A DNA stretch of 64,000 nt. Origin: an uncultured Alistipes sp. (GTDB taxonomy: Bacteria; Bacteroidota; Bacteroidia; Bacteroidales; Rikenellaceae). The position numbers were made by a program, and so were the translations under genes. Shown piece after piece: positions 37,189 to 46,030 of this stretch. Location: assembly GCA_944321175.1 (NCBI GenBank), contig CALUKI010000005.1, positions 21,965-85,964 on the forward strand. The letters are read 5' to 3'. The notes under the pieces were generated by a model that did no database searches, was not told the DNA's origin, and saw nothing but the letters and a program-made list of their open reading frames with translations. Position 1 is the first letter of the stretch, and each line of letters begins with the position of its first letter.

Positions 37189-38367
37189 CTACCGGTCGAT
37201 CACGCCCGAACCGGCCAACACTTCGCCGTCATACCACGCGGCGAACTGCCCGGCCGTTATGCCGCGCTGGGGTTCGTCGAAAAGCAGATAGCCCCCTTCA
37301 TCGCGCACGACCAGCTCCGCATCCTGCAACGGCTGCCGGTAGCGGATCCGAGCCCGATAGCGCCGCCGCTGCCCCGGCTGCAGGCTCTCCGCAGGATCGA
37401 TCCAGTGCAGTTCATCCCGTTTCATGAACAACGCCCTGCGATACAGCCCCGGATGCGCATCGCCCTCGCCCACATAGATCACATTCTGTCCGACATCCGT
37501 CGCCAATACGAAAAGCGACTCCTTGCGGCCGCCGATACCGAGCCCCTTGCGCTGACCGATCGTATAGAAATGGGCCCCGTTGTGTTCGCCGATCTTCTTG
37601 CCGTCCCGCACCGTATAGTGCCAAGGTTCGGCAAGCGCCGCAAGGTCATCCCCCGCAACCGGCCGGTCATACTTCGGCCACGTCGCAGGAATTTCATGAA
37701 CGGCGCCCCTGCGGGCCGCAAGTTTCTGTTGCAGGAACACCGGAAGATCGACCTTGCCCACGAAACAGATTCCCTGCGAATCCTTCCGCCTGGCCGTCGC
37801 AAGATGCTGCTCCTCCGCGATACGCCGCACTTCGGGCTTCTCCAGCCCTCCCACCGGAAACAGCGCCCGCGCAAGCTGCTGCTGCGACAGCTGGCACAGG
37901 AAATAGCTCTGATCCTTGTTCTTGTCCACGCCGGCCAGCAGCCGATAGTGTGTCGTCCCGTCCTGTGCGGCAAAGCACTCCTTGCGGCAGTAATGTCCCG
38001 TTGCAACAAAATCGGCACCCAGCCTGAGCGCCTCTTTCAGAAAGACGTCGAACTTGATCTCCCGATTGCACAACACATCGGGATTGGGCGTGCGGCCCCG
38101 CTCATATTCGGCAAACATGTAATCCACCACCCGCCGGCGATACTCCTCCGACAAATCAACCGTATGCAGCGGAATATCGAGCCGTTTGGCGACCAGTTCG
38201 GCGAAAACCCGATCATCGTACCAGGGGCAGTCGCCTTCGAGCGTACCGGTCGTATCGTGCCAGTTGATCATGAAGAGTCCGACCACATCATACCCCTGCC
38301 GCTTGAGCAGCCAAGCCGCGACGGAGGAGTCCACCCCTCCCGAAAGACCTACGACAACACGCTCCAT
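37189..38367 (-). CDS. mnmA: tRNA-specific 2-thiouridylase
   Basis: 392 residues from ATG 38367 (MERVVVGLSGGVDSSVAAWL). It makes s2U34 in tRNAs for Lys, Glu and Gln. The PP-loop GLSGGVDSS is at 7-15; NPDVLCNREIKF carries the first catalytic Cys and DSQGICFVGKVDLP the second; the C-terminal barrel contains GQRKGLGIGG and ITAGQFAAWYDGEVLAGSGV. The frame is open upstream, but the conserved N-terminus fixes the start. rimM lies 136 bp upstream on the same strand. Confidence 0.97.
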   Translation of the reverse strand: MERVVVGLSGGVDSSVAAWLLKRQGYDVVGLFMINWHDTTGTLEGDCPWYDDRVFAELVAKRLDIPLHTVDLSEEYRRRVVDYMFAEYERGRTPNPDVLCNREIKFDVFLKEALRLGADFVATGHYCRKECFAAQDGTTHYRLLAGVDKNKDQSYFLCQLSQQQLARALFPVGGLEKPEVRRIAEEQHLATARRKDSQGICFVGKVDLPVFLQQKLAARRGAVHEIPATWPKYDRPVAGDDLAALAEPWHYTVRDGKKIGEHNGAHFYTIGQRKGLGIGGRKESLFVLATDVGQNVIYVGEGDAHPGLYRRALFMKRDELHWIDPAESLQPGQRRRYRARIRYRQPLQDAELVVRDEGGYLLFDEPQRGITAGQFAAWYDGEVLAGSGVIDR

Positions 38368-38503
38368 GAAATTGCAATTTTGAAATCCATCAATGCCCCT
38401 GCCCTTCCAATCCCGGCTCTCCGTCCGTTTTTCAGCTATCCGCTTCCCGGCCGGGCAGCCGGCTCTCCGGGGCCCGATCCGTTCCGGCACGGATTGCCGG
38501 CCG

Positions 38504-39019
38504 TCAGTCGTCGAGAGCCAACAACCCCTCCGGCAGCGACATCGTCATCCGCCGGCCGTCGAAATCGATCTTCGTGACAAACTCCCCGACCGCCGGAACG
38601 AGGTATTCGCGGCCGTCGAACGTAATGCCGAACAACGGATTGGCATCGCTGTCGTAATACTCCGTCACCACGCCACGGCGGCCGTCGGCATCGACCGAGA
38701 ATCCGATCAGATCCTCCATATAAAACGCATCATCCGGCTCCGGCTCCCCGCCTTCAACGTAGAGCTCGTGTCCGACCAGTTCCGAGGCGCGCTGCGCCGT
38801 ATCGAGATCGGCAAAGGCGGCAAGCGCCCCCGCCACGCCGCGACGTTCGAAACGCTCGCACCACAACGGCACGGGCAAGGCATCGATCCGCGCGAACAAC
38901 GGATCGCCTGCCGGATCGAACTCCTCCGGGAACGTATCGTAGAGAACCAGCACCACGCCCCCGTTCCGATCCGGCCCGAACAGTTTCGTCACCTTGGCGA
39001 CAGCCTGCAGCTTTTCCAT
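38504..39019 (-). CDS. rimM: ribosome maturation factor RimM
   Basis: 171 residues. RimM binds S19 and the 30S head during assembly. The N-terminal RimM domain (VAKVTKLFGPDRNGGVVLVL) is followed by FADLDTAQRASELVGHELYV and the PRC-barrel half (YMEDLIGFSVDADGRRGVVT; EYLVPAVGEFVTKIDFDGRR). The GxRGEvxv segment is diverged, as in other Bacteroidales. It follows rpsP, but a terminator stands between them. Confidence 0.9.
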   Translation of the reverse strand: MEKLQAVAKVTKLFGPDRNGGVVLVLYDTFPEEFDPAGDPLFARIDALPVPLWCERFERRGVAGALAAFADLDTAQRASELVGHELYVEGGEPEPDDAFYMEDLIGFSVDADGRRGVVTEYYDSDANPLFGITFDGREYLVPAVGEFVTKIDFDGRRMTMSLPEGLLALDD

Positions 39020-39120
39020 CCTTTCTCTTCCCCGTCACTCTTTCGAGTTGCCGCAGGCCGGTCGCTCCCCTGTCCCTCCCGACAGGCAAAAGCACCTGCC
39101 GCGCAGCCGCTCAAAAAAAA

Positions 39121-39153
39121 TCCCTCCGACACCCTCACAGGGTATCAGAGGGA
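39121..39153 (-). terminator. intrinsic terminator of rpsP
   Basis: Imperfect stem TCCCTC..GA.ACCCT / AGGGT.TC..GAGGGA with a 3-nt loop; on the minus strand the arm is followed by eight T. It lies between rpsP and rimM, so any rimM transcription from the rpsP promoter needs readthrough. Confidence 0.75.
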
Positions 39154-39181
39154 ATTCCCTATTTTCGTAATTCGAAACGCC

Positions 39182-39721
39182 CTATTCGGCAGCAGCCTCG
39201 CCTTCGGCCGGAGCCTCCTCGGCGACAGCTTCAGCGGCAGCCTCGGCAGCAGCGGCTTCCGCCGCAGCCTTCTTCTCGGCGATAGCCTTGGCACGCTCCT
39301 CCTTTACCTTCGCCTCGGCGGCCAGACGGGCCTTCTCGGCCGACTTGGCATCCGTTGCGAGTTTCGAAACCTTCGATGCGATCTTGCCCTGCTTCTCTTC
39401 CATCCACTTGTTGAACTTGGCTTCGGCATCCGACTCCGAAAAGGCGCCTTTGGCTACGCCGCCCAGCAAGTGTTTCTTGTAGAGCACACCCTTGTACGAC
39501 AGAATCGCACGGCAGGTGTCGGTGGGTTGAGCGCCTTTCATCAACCAATACAAAGCCCGTTCGAAGTTGAGCTCGATCGTAGCAGGATTCGTGATCGGGT
39601 TGTAGGTACCCAGTTTCTCGATGAATTTGCCATCGCGTGGCGCTCTGCTATCTGCGGCAACGATATGATAGAAAGGCGCAGCTTTCTTTCCGTGACGTGC
39701 CAAACGAATTTTAACAGCCAT
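39182..39721 (-). CDS. rpsP: 30S ribosomal protein S16
   Basis: 179 residues. The first 80 or so residues are the S16 core ([60 protein letters not shown]). The C-terminal half is an Ala/Glu/Lys-rich helical tail ending [13 protein letters not shown]; such tails are usual for Bacteroidales S16. Confidence 0.97.
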   Translation of the reverse strand: MAVKIRLARHGKKAAPFYHIVAADSRAPRDGKFIEKLGTYNPITNPATIELNFERALYWLMKGAQPTDTCRAILSYKGVLYKKHLLGGVAKGAFSESDAEAKFNKWMEEKQGKIASKVSKLATDAKSAEKARLAAEAKVKEERAKAIAEKKAAAEAAAAEAAAEAVAEEAPAEGEAAAE

Positions 39722-39764
39722 TTGCTTGTAAAATTTTAATAATTAATCAGTTATTCAAAAACGC

Positions 39765-39782
39765 AAAACCCAGCGGGGTTTT
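39765..39782 (-). promoter_or_regulatory. small hairpin in the rpsP leader
   Basis: AAAACCC-4 nt-GGGTTTT lies between the rpsP promoter and start codon, 43 bp upstream of the ATG. It could be a leader control element or just a short palindrome. Upstream of the promoter, up to guaD at 40054, no gene is seen. Confidence 0.3.
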
Positions 39783-39790
39783 CAGTGTGG

Positions 39791-39822
39791 CAAAGATAGG
39801 AAGAATTTTCCGCGCGGCCAAA
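39791..39822 (-). promoter_or_regulatory. promoter of rpsP
   Basis: Minus strand TTTG (39822-39819), 20 nt, TATCTTTG (39798-39791), exact at both elements, leaving a leader of about 65 nt. Confidence 0.7.
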
Positions 39823-40053
39823 TTTCCCGACGGCAAAATCGCATCCTTATGAACGGCCCGCATCTCTCGGCGGACGGATCCGGGAGGTTGAGCCGACGCT
39901 ACGGAAGCTGTCGCGGCAGCCGCCGGCAAGAGACCTCCGGAGGGTATCCGGCCGACGAAGACTTTCCGCCGGCGATTACCATAAATCGGAACCATCCCGT
40001 CGGATCACGCCGCCGGAAGGCATTCCGGCCGATACGCTTCGCAACAAACGGAA

Positions 40054-40518
40054 TCAATACTCCACCTTGTCGGCCTTCTCCTCCCACGTCCGGAACGCTT
40101 TCAGCGCTTCGTCACGCATCATCGGCTCCGAAGGGATCGTCCGCTTCTGCGGCGCCAACGGAATCTGGTCGTAGATGAATGAATCGTCGAATCCGATCCG
40201 TTTGGCATCTTCCCGCGTATTGGCGAAATAGATCTTGCGGATCCCCGCCCAATAGATCGCACTCAGACACATCGGGCACGGCTCGCATGAGGAGTAGATC
40301 TCGCACTCGTCGAGCTTGAAGTTCTTCACGGCGGCACAGGCCGCACGGATCGCCGAGACCTCGGCATGGGCCGTCGGATCGTTGTTCAATGTCACGGAAT
40401 TCGATCCCGTAGCCACAACCTCCCCGTCGCGCACGATCACCGCACCGAAAGGCCCGCCGCCGGCCGCGACACTCTTTTCCGACAGCTCGATGGCAAGTTT
40501 CATGAATTTGTTCTCCAT
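40054..40518 (-). CDS. guaD: guanine-deaminase-type nucleoside deaminase
   Basis: 154 residues from ATG 40518 (MENKFMKLAIELSEKSVAAG), close to the length of Bacillus GuaD. Cytidine-deaminase fold with HAEVSAIRAAC (His51 zinc ligand, Glu53 proton shuttle) and SSCEPCPMCLSAIYWAGIRK (Cys81, Cys84). The PCPMCLSAIYWA stretch and NNDPTAHAE favour guanine deaminase (guanine to xanthine) over the tRNA deaminase TadA. Gene symbol by similarity. Confidence 0.82.
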   Translation of the reverse strand: MENKFMKLAIELSEKSVAAGGGPFGAVIVRDGEVVATGSNSVTLNNDPTAHAEVSAIRAACAAVKNFKLDECEIYSSCEPCPMCLSAIYWAGIRKIYFANTREDAKRIGFDDSFIYDQIPLAPQKRTIPSEPMMRDEALKAFRTWEEKADKVEY

Positions 40519-40626
40519 ATTCTTATTCTTCTGTTTTTCATACCTGTTCATTTTCGCCCGCATCCGCCGGTTCTCAGATCAGCGCCTGAACCGATCACCC
40601 CGTCGGCGCCGGCAAAGTCATCCCGG

Positions 40627-40634
40627 CAAAGATA
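40627..40634 (-). promoter_or_regulatory. -7 element of guaD
   Basis: Minus-strand TATCTTTG, 108 bp before the chosen ATG. The 464-bp gap 40519-40982 holds this, the GH2 promoter and no gene. Confidence 0.4.
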
Positions 40635-40926
40635 ACAATTTTATCCGATACCGCACCCGACGGGAACGAAATGCAAAAATTCGGTCCGCCATACATCCCA
40701 TTCCCGTTTTCTGCAGCCGCGGAGACGATGGCCGCGCTCCGCAACCGGCCCAAAGCCGAAACGACATGCAAAAACGCATGTTTCCATAAAGACCGGACGG
40801 TCAGGTACTTCCTCCATACGCTCGATACCCTTGACTGTCCGATATTTGCGCCGGCTGAAACGGTCTGCCGCAATACGGAAAATCCAAAAATACGACGTGT
40901 AAAAAAACGATTCCGGAGCAACGGCC

Positions 40927-40959
40927 TTTGCATAACAGGGATTATTTTTAATATATTTG
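40927..40959 (+). promoter_or_regulatory. promoter of the GH2 gene
   Basis: TTTG (40927-40930), 21 nt, TATATTTG (40952-40959), exact at both elements, 23 bp before the ATG. Confidence 0.65.
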
Positions 40960-40982
40960 TATCAAACTACAAACTCTCTATT

Positions 40983-42803
40983 ATGAAAAGACTCTTTTTG
41001 GCCGTTGCATTGATCGGCAGTTTGACGGCAACAGCCCAGACGTCGTGGGCACCGGCCGGCGACCGCATCAAAACCCGTTGGGCCGAGGACCTCGATCCTG
41101 CAGCTCCGCTGCCCGAATATCCGCGTCCGATGCTCGTTCGCGAAAAATGGATGAATCTCAACGGCTTGTGGAATTACTCCCTGACAACGGCCGGTGCCGC
41201 CCGGCCGAACGGCATGCAAGGTCAGATTCTGGTTCCGTTCCCGATCGAATCGTCGCTGTCGGGCGTTCAACGCCGCGTCTCGGAGAAGGAGGCATTGTGG
41301 TACGAAACGACATTCGAGGTGCCGGCGGCCTGGCGCAAGGGAAACAAGCTGCTGCTTCATTTCGGCGCGGTGGACTGGAAGACGGAGGTCTATGTCAACG
41401 ATCTGATGGTGGGGAGCCATACGGGCGGATACACCCCGTTTGCCTTCGACATCACACCGGCCCTGACGGCCAAAGGTGCGCAGAAGCTGACGGTAAAGGT
41501 GACCGATCCGACCGACAAGGGCTATCAGCCGCGCGGCAAGCAGGTAACCAAGCCCTCTGGAATCTGGTACACCCCCGTCACGGGAATCTGGCAGACGGTA
41601 TGGCTCGAACCGGTGCCTGCGGAGAACCATATCGAACGTATCGCCGCAACGGGCGATATTCATGACAGCGTATTGAACGTCGAGGTAAAGACATCGAGTA
41701 CGGCCGGCGACCGCGTGCGCGTGCAGCTCTCCGCCGAAGGGGCGGTCGTTGCCGAAGGGTGCAGCCTTGCGGGACAGCCCGTGCGTCTGACGGTACCGGA
41801 CGCCCGACTGTGGAGCCCCGACGATCCCTATCTGTACGATCTTGCCGTTACGTTGGAGCGCGACGGGAAGACGATCGACCGGGCGACGTCGTATGCGGCG
41901 CTGCGGGAGATCGGACGCGAACGCGACGCTTTCGGCATCGAACGCATGACACTCAACGGAAAACCCTGTTTCCAGTTCGGGCCGCTCGATCAGGGATGGT
42001 GGCCCGACGGGCTTTATACGGCTCCGACCGACGAGGCCCTGCTCTACGACATACGATTCACTAAACAACTGGGGTTCAACATGATACGCAAGCATATCAA
42101 GGTCGAGCCGCAGCGCTGGTACTACCATTGCGATCGCGAGGGAATCCTCGTATGGCAGGATATGCCCAGCGGGGACATGGCAACGGGCAAGTGGGAGCCG
42201 CATCGCTACGGTGCCGGCACCGATGCCGAACGTTCGGAGGAGTCGTTCGCCAACTACTACAAGGAGTGGGGCGAGATCATGGACTTCTGCGAAGTGCATC
42301 CGTCGGTCGTCGTATGGGTTCCCTACAACGAAGCATGGGGGCAATATCGCGCCGAAGAGGTGGCGGCATGGACTGCGCGGCGGGATCCTTCGCGGCTGGT
42401 CAACCCGGCCAGCGGCGGCAACTACCGGCCATGCGGCGACATGCTCGACCTGCACAACTATCCGGCGCCGAAGATGTATCTGTTCGATGCCGAACGGATC
42501 AATGTCCTGGGTGAGTACGGAGGTATCGGGCTGCCGATAGAGGGCCATTTGTGGTCAACGGAGAAGAATTGGGGCTATATCGAGTTCAAAAGCCCCAAAG
42601 AGGTGACGGACCGCTACGTCTCCTATGTCGAGATGCTGCTCGATCTGGTCAAACGCGGATTCAGTGCCGCCGTCTATACGCAGACGACCGACGTCGAGGG
42701 CGAAGTCAACGGACTGACGACCTATGACCGCGAAGTAATCAAGATCGATGTCGATCGCGTACGCGAAGCCAATGAACGGCTGGTGCGTTCGCTGGATCGC
42801 TGA
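40983..42803 (+). CDS. exported glycoside hydrolase family 2 protein
   Basis: 606 residues from ATG 40983 with signal peptide (MKRLFLAVALIGSLTATAQT). Three GH2 parts: the sugar-binding sandwich (about 50-210; LLLHFGAVDWKTEVYVNDLM), an Ig-like domain (about 215-310) and the TIM barrel. The predicted acid/base is Glu450 in VVWVPYNEAWG and the nucleophile Glu511 in NVLGEYGGIG. The family includes beta-galactosidases, glucuronidases and mannosidases; which one applies here cannot be read from sequence. It lies just upstream of GH78 but has its own promoter and terminator. Confidence 0.93.
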   Translation: MKRLFLAVALIGSLTATAQTSWAPAGDRIKTRWAEDLDPAAPLPEYPRPMLVREKWMNLNGLWNYSLTTAGAARPNGMQGQILVPFPIESSLSGVQRRVSEKEALWYETTFEVPAAWRKGNKLLLHFGAVDWKTEVYVNDLMVGSHTGGYTPFAFDITPALTAKGAQKLTVKVTDPTDKGYQPRGKQVTKPSGIWYTPVTGIWQTVWLEPVPAENHIERIAATGDIHDSVLNVEVKTSSTAGDRVRVQLSAEGAVVAEGCSLAGQPVRLTVPDARLWSPDDPYLYDLAVTLERDGKTIDRATSYAALREIGRERDAFGIERMTLNGKPCFQFGPLDQGWWPDGLYTAPTDEALLYDIRFTKQLGFNMIRKHIKVEPQRWYYHCDREGILVWQDMPSGDMATGKWEPHRYGAGTDAERSEESFANYYKEWGEIMDFCEVHPSVVVWVPYNEAWGQYRAEEVAAWTARRDPSRLVNPASGGNYRPCGDMLDLHNYPAPKMYLFDAERINVLGEYGGIGLPIEGHLWSTEKNWGYIEFKSPKEVTDRYVSYVEMLLDLVKRGFSAAVYTQTTDVEGEVNGLTTYDREVIKIDVDRVREANERLVRSLDR

Positions 42804-42961
42804 TCGGTCGGGGCTCCGTTCGTCTCATACGCGGCGGCCCCTGTCGGGCCCTGCCGGAAGCGGTGTCTCCGTGTTTCGATGGGCTGGCCGGAATCTCCGT
42901 GCAGCCGGCCTCCCCGCACGATACGCAGACATTCTGTCCGGCGCCGGTTCGCCCGCAGACC

Positions 42962-42988
42962 GCCCCTGCCGACCGATCCGGCAGGGGC
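42962..42988 (+). terminator. terminator of the GH2 gene
   Basis: Perfect 10-bp stem GCCCCTGCCG / CGGCAGGGGC with a 7-nt loop, in the 324-bp gap between GH2 and GH78. The CCCCTGCCG core recurs in the waaA terminator. A weak promoter-like TACCTTGC (43080) is the only other signal in the gap. Confidence 0.6.
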
Positions 42989-43127
42989 TTGCGCATCCGG
43001 ATGGCCGATTGCGATCGCCGGTGCGCAAAAAACGAAACGAAAAGGTCAAAAAATATAGTTGCACGCGACGGGAATTGCGTACCTTGCGGACAGATTGTAA
43101 AACCCGATAATTTGACGAAACCCTGAA

Positions 43128-45911
43128 ATGAAACAATTGGTCTTTTCTCTGCTGGCCGGAATCTGCACGATGTGGAGTGCGGCGGCGCAGGATTTTTCAG
43201 TAGTGAATCCGCTGTGCGAATACCGCAGCGAACCGGTGGGAATCAATACGCTCGAACCGCGGTTCTCGTGGCAGACAAGCTCCCTGCAGCGGGGGTTCGA
43301 ACAGTCGGCCTATGAACTGATCGTCGGCGACGACCGCGCAGCCGTCGCCGCCGGCAAAGGCGATCTGTGGCGCGTAAAACGCAGGGAAGCCCGTTCGTTG
43401 CATGTCCCCTATGAGGGGAAAGCGCTGAAGGCCGGCTCGCAATACTATTGGAGCGTGCGGGTATATGACGCTGCGGGCAACGTTTCCGCATGGTCACCCG
43501 TCAGCAGCTTCTCGACGGGGCTGATGACGCCCGACGACTGGTCCGGAGCCCGCTGGATCGCGCTGGAGGTACAGCCGGACAGCCTGCGGATCGTTCCCGG
43601 CCAGGAGTACAACAAGCTCAAGATCGGCGACCGCATCACGGCGCCCAACAAACTGCCGCAGTTCCGTCGCGAAATCGACATCCGCAAACCGGTAAAACGG
43701 GCTATGGCTTATGTTTCGGGACTGGGGCAGTTCGACTTCTTCCTCAACGGAGAAAAGGTCGGCGACAACTTTCTGGATCCGGCATGGAGCGACTATGACA
43801 AAATCATCTGTTATGTACCGTTCGATGTTACCGACCGGCTGCAGAAAGGGGCAAACGTACTGGGCGTGATGCTGGGCAACGGAATGTACAACGTGCCGCG
43901 CGAACGCTACTACAAGCTGCTCATGACCTACGGCTATCCGATGATGATTCTCAAGCTGGATGTCGAATACGCGGACGGATCGCACGACGTGGTGGTCAGC
44001 GACGACGCATGGAAGACGATTGCCAGTCCGGTCACCTACAGCAGCATCTTCGGCGGCGAGGATTACGATGCAACGCTCGAACATGAAGGATGGATGGAGC
44101 CCGGCTATGACGACTCGTCGTGGCAGCAGGTGCTCTATGCTTCGCAGCGCGGCGAGCTCATCGCCCCGAAAGCGCTCCCGGTAAAGGTTATGGAGGAGTT
44201 TCCGGTCTTCAAGGTGCGCAAGACGAAGTACGGCAAATGGCTGTACGACCTGGGGCAGAACTTTTCGGGCATACCGCAGCTGACGGTAAGAGGTGCGCGC
44301 GGACAGTCGGTGCAGATGAACACATGCGAGCTGTTCGATCCGGCGGTCGATACGATCCAGATCCAGGGCGGCTATCGGGGCGAGACGCGTTTCACCTACA
44401 CGCTTCGCGGAGACGAGGCACCTGAGATGTGGCATCCGCAGTTCACCTACCATGGATTCCGCTATGTGCTCGTCAGCGGAGCCGTACCGGCCGGAGAGCC
44501 CAACCCCGAAGGATTGCCGGAAATCGTCGATGTGCGGGGACTGCATATCCGCAATTCGACGCCCGAAACCGGCAGTTTCGTCTGCTCGAACGACCTGCTG
44601 AACAAAACGCAGCGGCTGATCGGCTGGGGCATCAAGGGGAATATCGTCAGCTACCTGACCGACTGCCCCCATCGGGAGAAGCTGCCCTGGCTGGAACAGC
44701 TCCACCTGATGTTCGGGTCGCTGCAATATACGTTCAATGTCTTCAGCCTCTACGAGAAGATGCTCGACGACATGGAGATAGCGCAGCTGCCCGGCGGTTT
44801 GGTTCCCGACATCGCTCCGGAATATGCCCTGTTCCTCGACGGATTCCGCGATTCGCCCGAATGGGGCAGCGCCTTCATCCTGACACCGCTCTACCTGTAT
44901 GAGTATTACGGCGACGGTACGATGCTGCGCAAACATTACGAGGCGATGGGCCGCTATGTGGAGTATCTGGGCACGAAGGCCGAGGACCATATTCTCTCGC
45001 ACGGTTTGGGCGACTGGTTCGACATCGGCCCGAAGATGCCGGGACGCGCACAGCTGTCGTCGCTGGCCGCTACGGCCACGCCGATCTACTACATGGATGC
45101 GCTGGCGATGGTCAAGGGTGCCGAGCTGCTGGGCCGGACCAAGGATGTGGCGCGCTGGCAAAAACTGGCGGAGGATATCCGTCGTTCGTACAACGAGAAA
45201 TTTTTCCACAAGGAGGGCTGCTATTATGACCGCAACAGCCAGACGGCAAACGCCATCGCCTTGTGTGCGGGCCTTGTCGATCCGGAATACCGGCAAGGGG
45301 TGCTGGACAATATCGTGAAGGATATCCGCAGCCGCGGCAACGGGCTGACGGGCGGCGATGTAGGTTATACCTATATTCTGCGGGCGCTCGAAGCGGGCGG
45401 ACGGTCGGATGTGATCTTCGACATGAATTCGCGCTACGACGTGTACGGATATGGCTACATGCTGGCGCAGGGTGCTACGGCGTTGCCCGAATCATGGCAG
45501 GTCGTGCCCATCAAGTCGCAGAACCATTTCATGCTGGGACATCTCATGCAGTGGCTCTACACGCATGTAGGAGGCATCCAGCGTGACGAGGAGGCTTTGG
45601 CATACAAGAAATCGGTGATTCATCCCAATGTGGTCGGGGATCTGAACATGGCCCGCGTGCGTTTCGACTCTCCCTACGGCGAGATCCGCAGCGAATGGTC
45701 AAAGACGGCGCAGGGATTCGAGCTGTTAGCTGAAATTCCGGCCAATACGACCTCGACGATCTGGGTGCCGGCCGCCGAAGAGGATGCCGTCTATGAGAGC
45801 AATCGCCCCGTTGCCGAGGTGGCGGGAATCGAATACCTCGGTTACAGGGAAGGTTGCAAGGTCTATGCCGTCGGATCGGGCATTTACCGGTTCGAGGCGC
45901 GGCGGCAGTGA
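43128..45911 (+). CDS. exported alpha-L-rhamnosidase, family GH78
   Basis: 927 residues with signal peptide (MKQLVFSLLAGICTMWSAAA). Domain order as in GH78: N-terminal fibronectin-like domain (LEPRFSWQTSSLQRGFEQSA to about 125), sandwich domain (FDFFLNGEKVGDNFLDPAWS), the (alpha/alpha)6 barrel with SYLTDCPHREKLPWLEQLHL, SLYEKMLDDMEIAQLPGGLV and LGDWFDIGPKMPG, and a C-terminal beta domain (YGEIRSEWSKTAQGFELLAE). It cleaves terminal alpha-L-rhamnose, for example from plant glycosides or pectin. With GH2 it suggests plant-polysaccharide or glycoside breakdown. Confidence 0.94.
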   Translation: MKQLVFSLLAGICTMWSAAAQDFSVVNPLCEYRSEPVGINTLEPRFSWQTSSLQRGFEQSAYELIVGDDRAAVAAGKGDLWRVKRREARSLHVPYEGKALKAGSQYYWSVRVYDAAGNVSAWSPVSSFSTGLMTPDDWSGARWIALEVQPDSLRIVPGQEYNKLKIGDRITAPNKLPQFRREIDIRKPVKRAMAYVSGLGQFDFFLNGEKVGDNFLDPAWSDYDKIICYVPFDVTDRLQKGANVLGVMLGNGMYNVPRERYYKLLMTYGYPMMILKLDVEYADGSHDVVVSDDAWKTIASPVTYSSIFGGEDYDATLEHEGWMEPGYDDSSWQQVLYASQRGELIAPKALPVKVMEEFPVFKVRKTKYGKWLYDLGQNFSGIPQLTVRGARGQSVQMNTCELFDPAVDTIQIQGGYRGETRFTYTLRGDEAPEMWHPQFTYHGFRYVLVSGAVPAGEPNPEGLPEIVDVRGLHIRNSTPETGSFVCSNDLLNKTQRLIGWGIKGNIVSYLTDCPHREKLPWLEQLHLMFGSLQYTFNVFSLYEKMLDDMEIAQLPGGLVPDIAPEYALFLDGFRDSPEWGSAFILTPLYLYEYYGDGTMLRKHYEAMGRYVEYLGTKAEDHILSHGLGDWFDIGPKMPGRAQLSSLAATATPIYYMDALAMVKGAELLGRTKDVARWQKLAEDIRRSYNEKFFHKEGCYYDRNSQTANAIALCAGLVDPEYRQGVLDNIVKDIRSRGNGLTGGDVGYTYILRALEAGGRSDVIFDMNSRYDVYGYGYMLAQGATALPESWQVVPIKSQNHFMLGHLMQWLYTHVGGIQRDEEALAYKKSVIHPNVVGDLNMARVRFDSPYGEIRSEWSKTAQGFELLAEIPANTTSTIWVPAAEEDAVYESNRPVAEVAGIEYLGYREGCKVYAVGSGIYRFEARRQ

Positions 45912-45942
45912 TAAAGACTTTTGAGCCTTGAATTATAAAGGG

Positions 45943-45976
45943 AAGCACCGGTACGCAGTTCTGCGTGCCGGTGCTT
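45943..45976 (+). terminator. terminator of the GH78 gene
   Basis: Stem AAGCACCGGTACGCA / TGCGTGCCGGTGCTT (one G-U type pair) followed by TT, 31 bp after the stop. Confidence 0.7.
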
Positions 45977-46030
45977 TTGTTGCGGAGCATCCGTCGGCGG
46001 AGCCGAAACGGCGGGAGCTAATTTATAAAG

